Counted from the first letter of the stretch, positions 1-6,060 are shown. The stretch is DNA of 8,631 nucleotides from SIG622 sp045600125 (GCA_045600125.1 JAZRXH010000068.1:1-8631), one strand, 5' to 3'. Numbers and translations are program-made. The notes: generated by a model not told the origin, from the sequence alone.

Positions 1-38
1 GCTCCGAGAGCGGGGCGAGTGTGAAATCTTTCGCATTA

Positions 39-272
39 TCATTCATCGCGCTCACCCGGCTCTTCGGAAGTGCCGGGAGTGCCGGTATTTCCGACACCCC
101 CGGAGTTTTTTTCCGCCAATGCGGCGATGAGAGCCTTTTCGGAAAGGCAGTTCAGCTCGTCTATCTTCTTCCAGACGTCTGCCTCGTCATCGCCGCCGAA
201 TCCCGCTTTCTTAAAGCTCACGGAGCTGAGCCATTCTCTGATCTCGTTGAACTTTTCATCAAGCGTATTCAT
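39..272 (-). CDS. Small hypothetical protein (77 aa), last gene of the surface operon
   Basis: Function unknown. The protein has no signal peptide or membrane segment, so it is probably cytoplasmic. The first ~57 residues are charged and look helical, with the block FKKAGFGGDDEADVWKKIDELN near residues 20-41. I associate the pattern F-K-K-x-x-F-G-G-x-D-E-x-D-V-W-K-K-I-x-E-L with small uncharacterised proteins of Clostridia, but I cannot attach a role to it. The last ~20 residues are a Gly/Pro/Thr/Glu-rich, probably disordered tail. Its ATG lies only 6 nt after the stop of the 882-aa surface gene, so it should be cotranscribed and perhaps translationally coupled. The ribosome site is weak (GGAATAA about 7 nt upstream), which supports coupling. 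That the ORF is real is supported by its position and its conserved-looking motif; any function in surface-protein assembly is a guess. Confidence 0.75.
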   Translation of the reverse strand: MNTLDEKFNEIREWLSSVSFKKAGFGGDDEADVWKKIDELNCLSEKALIAALAEKNSGGVGNTGTPGTSEEPGERDE

Positions 273-278
273 AGTCGA

Positions 279-2927
279 TTATTCCGCGTCAACGGACTTT
301 CTTCTCTTGGAAACGATGAGCCATGCAGCGGCGATCAGAGCGCCGAGAGCGAGGACGATGAACGCGCCGTTCTCAAGAATGACGCCGACGTCGATCGGAA
401 CGGTCTTGGAGTTCGTGAACGTTACGGTATCAGCGGTGTCGCCGATCGTACCGGAAGCGACGTTCGCATCAGAAACGCTGTCGCCGGTCTCATCGGTCAC
501 GTCGAACGCAACTTCGTCAAGCGTGTAGCCCTTGTCTTCGTTCTTTCCGGTCTGCTCAACAGTGTAGGTTACGCCGTCGGGGATGTGCTCGAAGATGACG
601 GATTCGCCGCCCTTGAGATCGATCACGACAGTGCCGACGCCGTTTTCATTAAACGTGACAGTCTGATCGTCGCCGTAGGTGATGTCGCCGATAACGGTGG
701 TGCCGGTGGGAGCGGTAAAGGTGACGGTAACTTCGAAGGCGTCTTCGTCGCTGTCTTCGCCGTTGACGGTCGTTTCCTGTGCAACGGTCAGAGTGCCTTC
801 GCCGTAGGAGTTGGAAACGGTGTCGATCTTGCCGGTCGTCGGGTATTCGCCATTTTCGTCGGCAGTGACCTCGTTGCTGCTGCGGATCGCGGCGGAGCTG
901 AAGCCGAATTCGCCGTCCTTATAGCTGACGATAAGGTGCAGATAATAGGTAGTATCGTCATAGTCAACGCCGGCGGTGGTGCCTGCGGTCTCCTCGATCT
1001 TGTACCAGTATTCGCCGACCTTGGAAACGTCCGTAAGATCGGGAAGATCAACTTCCGCTTCGCCGACGCCGTCGGTAACGTCGATCGTGAACGTGCTGCT
1101 TGTAAATTCGGGAACGTCATCGCCCGTGGAAATGGGCGTGATCGTGTAGGTGACGGTCTCGCTGACCGCGGTGGTCTTTGCGTCGGTGCTGTACTTGTCG
1201 TTGTAGTCCTTGTTCAGGGTGAAGGTGGTGAGGAAGGTGCTGGGAGCTGTGAGATTAAGAGTGTATATATCGGTTTCGCCTTCGACTGCTGTTGCGCCGT
1301 AAACCTTTGAAAGGTCAAGGTAAAGACCGGCACGGACGCCGTAATCGTAGGTCACACTGGCGCCGTTCTTGTAGACGCCGCCGTCGCCGTCGACAAAGGC
1401 GGCTTCATTCTCATGAAAACCGGGCGAGCACAGCCAGTAGTCGGAGCCCACTGCGCTTAACTCGGCCTCCATAAGTTCGTAAGCATCCTTTGTTGTCGGT
1501 GCCCAGACCTTGGCGGTAACCGACTCGCCTGCTACTCCGTCGCAATCTTCGCCATAAGTCTGATTGCCGGCAAGTGTTCTTTCCTGAATTGCCGCCTGTT
1601 CATCATCGGTGAACGTTACGGCACCTTCAACAACGGTTCTGAGGTTGCTGGTTGCATAAGCATAAGATGTACCGTTCGGGTCGAACATAACACCGCCTGC
1701 AACAAGGTCGCTTGTAACAAGGGCAATGCAGCCTGTGGGAACGGACATACCGGTTTCACCGTCGCCGCCGATCACCCATTCAACGGGGCTTTCGTCCTGT
1801 GTGCCGAACCGGATCTTTGCGCCCGTGGTGAGCATGGAAAGGTCAACGCCGGAGGGGTCTTCTTCGGGTTCTTCGGGAATTGCAAGCATCGGCAAACCGG
1901 TAGTTTCGTCGATAATCCACGTAAACCATCCTTCGGGATAGCTGCCGCCTTCGTCCGTGTAGCTGTTCAGCTTGTATGCGAGAGATGTTTCGTCATTTGC
2001 CGCGCCTTTGATTTGCTCGGTAGTAAGACCGGTGGTAAGTGCAATAACGCCATCGTCGGTGCCTACCGCTGATTCAGCGGACCTGTTTTCGTTGTCATAA
2101 TAGCAGTTGGTGATGGTACCGTCCGAATAACACTCACCGCACACGCCGCCCACGACGACCGCATCAGGTTCCTTGGTGTGGGAGACCACACCGCTATTAT
2201 AGCAGTTGACCATGACACTATCGTTATAACCGCACACGCCGCCGATTGTGGGGTATATGGCTTCCGTACCGGTCACAGAAACTGTACCTGAGTTATAGCA
2301 GTTGGCCATAGTACCCAGATTCTTACCACACACGCCGCCATAGTATTTCGAGTCTGACTCGCATTCGATGGTCACATCACCGGAGTTTGAACAGTTGGTC
2401 ATGGTACTGAATAAAATACCGCACACACCACCTGAACTGTCATTTCCGCACGACACTGTGGCGAAGTTATGGCAGTTATTGAAAGTACCTCCGTTAGCAA
2501 ATCCGCATAGACCACCGGTTGCGGATGTACCAGACACACTGCCCGCAGTGTTAACATTGGCAATCGTAGCGTAGATACACTCCCCAAATAAACCGTTAAA
2601 TAATTCGGTGCCATGAATATCCATCGTCACGGTATGATTTTGACCGTCAAAGTGGCCGCTAAAGGAACCTATCATCGTAGTAACGGGTGTATCCGTGGTA
2701 CCAATATCCGCTGTCAGGACAAAATAGATACCTGCGCAGTTGTTTCCGCCGTTGACAATAGAAGCAAAGTTCTCAAATTGGGTCAAAGTGGCGATCTGAT
2801 ATGGGTCGCTCTCCGTGCCGGTACCGCCGGCAAAGCCTTCGAGGTCAGCCGCAAAAGCGGTGAAGCTCATGCATCCGAGCGCCATAACAAGCGCAAGGAT
2901 AATTGCTAAACATTTTTTCATTTTCAT
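279..2927 (-). CDS. Large surface protein with Cys-rich GLUG repeats, DUF6273-like domain and pilin-isopeptide domains (882 aa)
   Basis: Predicted exported, surface-anchored adhesin or structural protein. Domain order: signal peptide 1-26 ending AFA; cysteine-rich GLUG-type repeats about 60-280, with five GG[VL]CG motifs and following NC(Y/H/S) motifs; an acidic Pro/Glu linker near 350-360; DUF6273-like domain about 360-548 (YWLCSPG, GVRAGLYLDLSKV); streptococcal-pilin/FctA-type domain about 560-710 with candidate isopeptide residues K573 (LNKDY), E646 (YWYKIEE) and N706 (SNSYG); a second Ig-like domain about 711-840; membrane segment about 852-873 and a KRRKS tail. No LPXTG is present: the pre-membrane motif is PIDVGV. 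The start at 2927 is chosen because AGGAGG (2937-2942) lies 9 nt upstream of it but only 3 nt from the in-frame ATG at 2933. It is the second gene of the operon, 21 nt after the stop of its paralogue, and differs from it mainly by the inserted GLUG region. The ligand is unknown. Confidence 0.9.
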   Translation of the reverse strand: MKMKKCLAIILALVMALGCMSFTAFAADLEGFAGGTGTESDPYQIATLTQFENFASIVNGGNNCAGIYFVLTADIGTTDTPVTTMIGSFSGHFDGQNHTVTMDIHGTELFNGLFGECIYATIANVNTAGSVSGTSATGGLCGFANGGTFNNCHNFATVSCGNDSSGGVCGILFSTMTNCSNSGDVTIECESDSKYYGGVCGKNLGTMANCYNSGTVSVTGTEAIYPTIGGVCGYNDSVMVNCYNSGVVSHTKEPDAVVVGGVCGECYSDGTITNCYYDNENRSAESAVGTDDGVIALTTGLTTEQIKGAANDETSLAYKLNSYTDEGGSYPEGWFTWIIDETTGLPMLAIPEEPEEDPSGVDLSMLTTGAKIRFGTQDESPVEWVIGGDGETGMSVPTGCIALVTSDLVAGGVMFDPNGTSYAYATSNLRTVVEGAVTFTDDEQAAIQERTLAGNQTYGEDCDGVAGESVTAKVWAPTTKDAYELMEAELSAVGSDYWLCSPGFHENEAAFVDGDGGVYKNGASVTYDYGVRAGLYLDLSKVYGATAVEGETDIYTLNLTAPSTFLTTFTLNKDYNDKYSTDAKTTAVSETVTYTITPISTGDDVPEFTSSTFTIDVTDGVGEAEVDLPDLTDVSKVGEYWYKIEETAGTTAGVDYDDTTYYLHLIVSYKDGEFGFSSAAIRSSNEVTADENGEYPTTGKIDTVSNSYGEGTLTVAQETTVNGEDSDEDAFEVTVTFTAPTGTTVIGDITYGDDQTVTFNENGVGTVVIDLKGGESVIFEHIPDGVTYTVEQTGKNEDKGYTLDEVAFDVTDETGDSVSDANVASGTIGDTADTVTFTNSKTVPIDVGVILENGAFIVLALGALIAAAWLIVSKRRKSVDAE
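1109..1239. repeat. Near-identical paralogue block, copy 1 (inside the 882-aa gene)
   Basis: By eye, 129 of 131 bases match 3824-3954 in the same orientation, with mismatches at about 1119 and 1190. The block encodes the start of the pilin-type domain (the LNKDYNDKY to PISTGDDVP region). The offset of 2715 bp is a multiple of three. This level of nucleotide identity, inside genes that elsewhere diverge clearly, suggests recent duplication or gene conversion. Confidence 0.85.
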
Positions 2928-2948
2928 TATCATATTCCTCCTGTCTGC

Positions 2949-4661
2949 TTATTCCGCGTCAAGAGATTTTCTTCTCTTGGAAACGATGAGCCAAACGCCG
3001 AATGCGATCGCGCCGAGTGCGAGAATGATGAACGCGCCGCTTTCGAGGATGACGCCGACGTCAACGGGAGTAATCATCTCGTTTGCGATGGTGATATCGT
3101 CTTCGCCGTCGCTGATGGTACCGGTGACCTTGGTCTCCTTGCCGGAGGTCGCGTCGGTCACGACGACGTCTTCGTCGGTCTCGCCGTTTTCAACGGTGTA
3201 GTCGGGATCGCCGAAGCCGAAGTCGGTGTTGGAATTGGTCTGAGTCACTTCATAGGTCGTGCCGTCCGGGATGTGATCGAAGATAACGCTTTCGTTGTCC
3301 TTGAGCGTGATCACAACCGTGCCGACGCCGTTTTCATCAAACTCGACCGTCTGATCTTCGCCGTAGGTGATTTCGCCGGTGATCTCGGTGCCTTCGGGAA
3401 GCGTGAAGGTGACGGTCACTTCAAATGCGTCGAAATCGTTGTCTGCACCGTCAACAGTGGTATCCTGCGTGATCTTCAGTTTGCCTTCGCCGTAGCTGTT
3501 GGAAACGGTGTCGATCTTGTCGGTTTCCACATTTACGAACTGATCATCATAATCGGTTTTGGTAAGATCGGGAGCGGTCTTGTGGATCTGTGCGGAAAGC
3601 TCGCCGAACTCACCGTTCTTGCAGTCGGTGAACAGGTGCAGATAATAGGTAGCGGTATCGTAGGTAACGCCTGCGGTCTTGCCGCCGGTCTCCTTAATCT
3701 CGTACCAGTAATCGCCCGCTTGGGTGATTGTTTCGGGCAGAGTGACGTCGGCAGAGCCGACACCGTCGGTAACGTCGATCGTGAACGTGAACGGGCTCTG
3801 TGTGGCAGCGGTTTCAGAAAACGCGGGAACGTCGTCGCCCGTGGAAATGGGCGTGATCGTGTAGGTGACGGTCTCGCTGACCGCGGTGGTCTTTGCGTCG
3901 GTGGTGTACTTGTCGTTGTAGTCCTTGTTCAGGGTGAAGGTGGTGAGGAAGGTGGTTTCGGGAGCGGTAAGAACAAGAGTGTAGGTGTTTTCCGCACCTG
4001 TAACCGCCTCTGCGCCGTAAACCTTTGAAAGGTCAAGGTAAAGAGCGGCACGGACGCCGAATCCGTCGGACACATTGTTGCCGTACTTGCCGACGATGCC
4101 GTTCGGGATGACAATGGCGGCCTTAATCTCATTATTACCATCACCGGGCGAGCACAGCCAGTAGTTGGAGCCCACTGCGCTTAAACCGGCATCATAAAGT
4201 TCGTCAGCGTCCTTTGTTGTCGGTGCCCAGACCTTGGCGGTAACAGAATCGCCTGCTACACCGTCGCACAAGGGCTTTGATTCTTTAAATGTATCAGTTG
4301 CAAGTGTTCTTTCCTGAATTGCCGCCTGTTCATCATCGGTGAAAGTTACGGCATTCTCTACAACGGTTTTAAGGTTGCTGTTTGCATACACTTCGCTGTT
4401 ATTGCTGCTGAACGCAACACCGCTTGCAACAAGGTCGCTTGTAACAAGGGCGATGCAGCCTGTGGGGACGGACATACCGTTTGTGCCGTCGCCGCCGATA
4501 ACCCATTCAACGGCGGTGTCGTCCTTTGTGCCGAAAATAATCTTTTTGCCCGTTGTGAGCATGGAAAGGTCAGGTGCAGCATCCGCAAACGCGGTGATGC
4601 TCATGCATCCGAGCAGCATCACTGCCGCAAGGATGACTGACAAAAGTTTTTTCAATTTCAT
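2949..4661 (-). CDS. Surface protein with DUF6273-like and pilin-isopeptide domains (570 aa), first gene of the operon
   Basis: Predicted exported, surface-anchored protein. Signal peptide 1-26 (Lys-rich start, hydrophobic core, AFA cleavage site); DUF6273-like domain about 30-222 (YWLCSPG and GVRAALYLDLSKV); pilin-isopeptide domain about 235-390 with candidate K246 (LNKDY), E324 (YWYEIKE) and N388 (SNSYG); second Ig-like domain about 391-530; membrane segment about 542-560 and an SKRRKSLDAE tail. The expected sorting motif is replaced by PVDVGV. The start at 4661 is preferred over the upstream in-frame ATG at 4715 because AGGAG (4671-4675) sits 9 nt upstream and the signal peptide begins there. 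The sequence LLGC in the signal could be misread as a lipobox, but the AFA site fits better. As the promoter-proximal gene, it is the direct target of the invertible promoter at 4922-5169. No promoter facing it was found in the present orientation. Confidence 0.9.
   Translation of the reverse strand: MKLKKLLSVILAAVMLLGCMSITAFADAAPDLSMLTTGKKIIFGTKDDTAVEWVIGGDGTNGMSVPTGCIALVTSDLVASGVAFSSNNSEVYANSNLKTVVENAVTFTDDEQAAIQERTLATDTFKESKPLCDGVAGDSVTAKVWAPTTKDADELYDAGLSAVGSNYWLCSPGDGNNEIKAAIVIPNGIVGKYGNNVSDGFGVRAALYLDLSKVYGAEAVTGAENTYTLVLTAPETTFLTTFTLNKDYNDKYTTDAKTTAVSETVTYTITPISTGDDVPAFSETAATQSPFTFTIDVTDGVGSADVTLPETITQAGDYWYEIKETGGKTAGVTYDTATYYLHLFTDCKNGEFGELSAQIHKTAPDLTKTDYDDQFVNVETDKIDTVSNSYGEGKLKITQDTTVDGADNDFDAFEVTVTFTLPEGTEITGEITYGEDQTVEFDENGVGTVVITLKDNESVIFDHIPDGTTYEVTQTNSNTDFGFGDPDYTVENGETDEDVVVTDATSGKETKVTGTISDGEDDITIANEMITPVDVGVILESGAFIILALGAIAFGVWLIVSKRRKSLDAE
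3824..3954. repeat. Near-identical paralogue block, copy 2 (inside the 570-aa gene)
   Basis: Partner of 1109-1239, in direct orientation with about two mismatches in 131 bp. Shorter conserved blocks occur elsewhere in the pair, for example around 1292-1341 versus 4008-4056 (the LDLSKVYGA region), 1571-1614 versus 4301-4344 (the DDEQAAIQERTLA region), and the 3' ends 279-314 versus 2949-2984 (the SKRRKS tail). Confidence 0.85.
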
Positions 4662-4744
4662 TTTGTTTTTCTCCTTAAATGTAATTGTTCGCTTTTTTGA
4701 TGGCGGCAAAAGCAAGCCGCTTTCAGGGAAAATGCCGAAAACTT

Positions 4745-4798
4745 AGCTGCGGAAGCTTCCCGGCTTCGTTTTCACCGTCCGCACGGGATCGGGCAGCT
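4745..4798 (-). promoter_or_regulatory. Structured leader element upstream of the surface operon
   Basis: Read on the minus strand, a 6-bp closing stem (AGCTGC at 4798-4793 with GCAGCT at 4750-4745) encloses two small hairpins: CCGT-gcgg-ACGG, and GAAGC with GCTTC (4752-4756/4763-4767). The element lies 84 nt before the 570-aa gene and starts 2 nt after the stop codon of the mini-ORF at 4801-4875. A ribosome finishing that ORF would cover the 5' strand of the closing stem. No U-run follows, so it is not an intrinsic terminator. No known riboswitch class was recognised. Confidence 0.35.
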
Positions 4799-4800
4799 TC

Positions 4801-4875
4801 TCAATACGCGCAGTCCTCCTTTCCCGGAACGCAGAGTGGTTCCCCGCGAATATTCGGAATAGTAATCCTTTTCAT
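4801..4875 (-). CDS. Possible 24-codon leader ORF
   Basis: Reads MKRITIPNIRGEPLCVPGKE followed by DCAY and a stop. It is not recognised. Support comes from an unusually good ribosome site: GGCGGTGATC at 4878-4887 matches 9 of 10 bases of the extended Shine-Dalgarno GGAGGTGATC, with 7 nt between its core and the ATG. It lies in the leader that would be transcribed only when the invertible promoter faces left, and it ends right at the structured element at 4745-4798. It could be a regulatory leader peptide or a chance ORF. It stays outside the inverting segment, so inversion does not change it. Confidence 0.35.
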   Translation of the reverse strand: MKRITIPNIRGEPLCVPGKEDCAY

Positions 4876-4904
4876 GCGATCACCGCCCGTCTTTCTTTTT
4901 CCTT

Positions 4905-4932
4905 TTGTTACATATTTCTCATTATGTTGCGT
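4905..4932. repeat. Left recombination site of the invertible segment (IRL)
   Basis: This 28-bp site has the form arm TTGTTACATAT, spacer TTCTCA (4916-4921), arm TTATGTTGCGT. Its 4916-4930 stretch is the perfect reverse complement of 5161-5175. The inner arm (4922-4932) matches the inner arm of the right site at 10 of 11 positions. The outer arm is degenerate, 6 of 11 relative to the inner arm. The 11-6-11 layout is the classic core site of Xer-type tyrosine recombinases. Confidence 0.85.
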
Positions 4933-4987
4933 TTCGCGGCGGTCGAACAGCATATAGGCGAACCGACAGCTAAAAACAGGCGCGGAA

Positions 4988-5037
4988 AAAGAAGCCTTTG
5001 CTGATTTTTTGAAAAAGGAATCGGGAAAGGCTTTTTT
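4988..5037. terminator. Bidirectional intrinsic terminator inside the invertible segment
   Basis: Stem AAGCCTTT (4992-4999) with AAAGGCTT (5026-5033), extendable by A-T and G-T pairs to about 12 bp. An inner helix is possible (GATT...AATC, TTTTT...AAAAA). On the plus strand the stem runs into TTTTTTG; on the minus strand it runs into CTTTTTCC. It would stop minus-strand transcripts coming from the recombinase gene before they reach the surface operon. Because it works in both directions, it should keep doing so after inversion. Confidence 0.8.
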
Positions 5038-5095
5038 GTTCTGCTTAAATGAAGGCAAAAAACGATGGAATTTCGGTCTTATTGAGGGAAAACTC

Positions 5096-5124
5096 TTGAT
5101 TTTCTGTGTTTTCTGTGCTACAAT
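5096..5124 (+). promoter_or_regulatory. Extended -10 sigma-A promoter within the invertible segment
   Basis: The -35 element is TTGATT (5096-5101), the spacer is 17 bp, and the -10 is TACAAT (5119-5124) preceded by TGC, an extended -10 motif. The predicted start is G5131. As sequenced it reads right, through the right recombination site and then antisense to the end of the recombinase gene. After inversion it would drive the surface operon. It is the only convincing promoter seen between 4662 and 5214. Confidence 0.8.
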
Positions 5125-5158
5125 AACTATGTATATTTATTATGGGCGCATTGTCGGT

Positions 5159-5186
5159 ATGCAACATAATGAGAATTACGTTGCAT
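5159..5186. repeat. Right recombination site of the invertible segment (IRR)
   Basis: This 28-bp site has the form arm ATGCAACATAA, spacer TGAGAA (5170-5175), arm TTACGTTGCAT. The two arms are inverted copies of each other at 10 of 11 positions, closely resembling a dif/Xer core. The 5161-5175 stretch is a perfect inverted match to 4916-4930. The site ends 28 bp before the stop codon of the recombinase gene. Confidence 0.87.
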
Positions 5187-5214
5187 CCGCTGTTTGGCGG
5201 AGAATTTTTGGCTT

Positions 5215-6060
5215 TCAGATCACCAGCCGCATCGTTTCCATCAGCTTTCTGTGCTCACTGCCGGAGGAAACGATATAAATGCGTGTTGTCTCAATGGATG
5301 AGTGCCCGAGAATGTCCGCAAGCTTGGCAATATCCTTCTCGATGCCGTAGAACACTCTGGCAAAAAGATGCCGCAGATTATGCGGGAACACCTTTTCGGG
5401 ATTCACCTCTGCTTCAAGGCAGAGGCTTTTCATTTCCCGCCATATATTCGTGCGGCTCATCGGCTTGCCCGTTCGGGTGACGAAAACCGCGCCAGACGTT
5501 ATCTTTTGTCCGGATATGTAGCGGAGTAGTTTCTTTTGCAGGTCTTTTACAAGAAAGACGGTGCGTGTCTTGCCTTTGAGGGAGACGGTCGCTTCGCCTT
5601 TTCGTACTGCCTCCACGGTGATGAATTGCAGTTCACTCACGCGGATACCCGTGCCGCAGATCGTTTGCAGAATGAGCAGAAGCCGTTCATTGTGCTTTCG
5701 CTCCGCCGCCCTGCAAAGTCGTGTGTACTCCGCTTTAGTCAGTTCCTTGTCTTCGGAACAGAAAACCTGCCGCTGTATTTTGAACGTTTTCACCTTACAG
5801 TCATGCCAGCCGAGAAAGTTAAAGAGCTTGTGGAGCGACGCAAGCATGGAATTGATACTGCGGGGAGCGTAACCGTTTTCGGTCAGATACGCTTTGTAGG
5901 CGATTACGCTATCTTTTGTGATCTCCCCGCCGCTTGTATATTCCGCAAACGCTTTTACATCCCGCAGATATTTCTCCACGGTCGCCGCCGCCTTTTCCTC
6001 CTTAATCAGTTTTTTGTGAAATGCGGATAGGATTTCTCCTGTTATTACTTTTCCTTTCAT
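5215..6060 (-). CDS. Tyrosine recombinase (281 aa), probable invertase of the adjacent promoter switch
   Basis: Site-specific recombinase of the XerC/XerD/phage-integrase family. It has an N-terminal SAM-like core-binding domain (about 12-85) and a C-terminal catalytic domain with all expected residues: R140 (GTGIRVSEL), a beta-hairpin Lys at 162 or 164 (LKGKTR), H227 and R230 (PHNLRH), H253 (LGHSS) and nucleophile Y262 (TTRIY). The length fits the small Xer-like class without an arm-binding domain, matching the simple 11-6-11 sites next door. The start at 6060 is chosen over the longer in-frame ATG at 6114 because GGGAGGT (6068-6074) lies 7 nt upstream. The gene ends 28 bp from the right inversion site, the usual place for a dedicated invertase. 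It could alternatively be the integrase of a larger element, or serve both roles. A candidate promoter is at 6180-6208, and in the present orientation antisense transcription may enter its 3' end. Confidence 0.93.
   Translation of the reverse strand: MKGKVITGEILSAFHKKLIKEEKAAATVEKYLRDVKAFAEYTSGGEITKDSVIAYKAYLTENGYAPRSINSMLASLHKLFNFLGWHDCKVKTFKIQRQVFCSEDKELTKAEYTRLCRAAERKHNERLLLILQTICGTGIRVSELQFITVEAVRKGEATVSLKGKTRTVFLVKDLQKKLLRYISGQKITSGAVFVTRTGKPMSRTNIWREMKSLCLEAEVNPEKVFPHNLRHLFARVFYGIEKDIAKLADILGHSSIETTRIYIVSSGSEHRKLMETMRLVI

Larger units (their letters stand above)
4922..5169. other. Invertible promoter segment (phase switch), OFF orientation as sequenced
   Basis: About 248 bp bounded by inverted 28-bp sites and adjacent to a tyrosine recombinase gene. 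It contains a bidirectional terminator and one strong promoter that points right, away from the surface operon. Recombination between the identical 6-bp spacers would map each position x to 10091 minus x. The promoter -10 would then lie at 4972-4967 on the minus strand, with transcription starting near 4960 and reading into the leader and the 570-aa gene. No ORF with a ribosome site was seen inside the segment. Inversion itself is inferred from architecture; only one orientation is present here. Confidence 0.85.

Noticed and set aside
1..36. ATG at 36 (minus strand) opening a frame to the window edge
   Set aside because: Only 12 codons are visible and there is no well-placed ribosome site, so a further operon gene cannot be supported.
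21..1310. 429-codon open frame on the plus strand opposite the 882-aa gene
   Set aside because: The minus-strand gene has a signal peptide, recognisable domains, a paralogue and a ribosome site. The plus frame has no domain logic and arises from biased codon use; 3273-4028 on the plus strand is the same shadow in the paralogue.
4683..4722. GCGGC/GCCGC hairpin before the 570-aa gene as an attenuator terminator
   Set aside because: On the minus strand it is followed by an A-run rather than a U-run, so it cannot be an intrinsic terminator for the operon.
4780..4830. AAAGGAGG inside the mini-ORF followed by a TTG-started frame
   Set aside because: The frame is only about 10 codons long and starts with TTG; the purine run may be chance within the coding sequence.
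4801..5058. 85-codon minus-strand frame crossing the left inversion site
   Set aside because: It spans the recombination site and the terminator hairpin and has no ribosome site at its ATG. Only its last 24 codons, with their own good ribosome site, are kept as a possible leader ORF.
4905..5186. attL/attR-type integration sites instead of an inversion switch
   Set aside because: The two sites are in inverted orientation and only 230 bp apart with a promoter between them. Integration borders would be direct repeats at the two ends of a much larger element.
5187..5205. Terminator CCGC-TGTTTG-GCGG followed by AGAATTTTT on the plus strand
   Set aside because: The stem is only 4 bp and the T-run is separated from it by four bases, so it was noted as a weak possibility rather than annotated.
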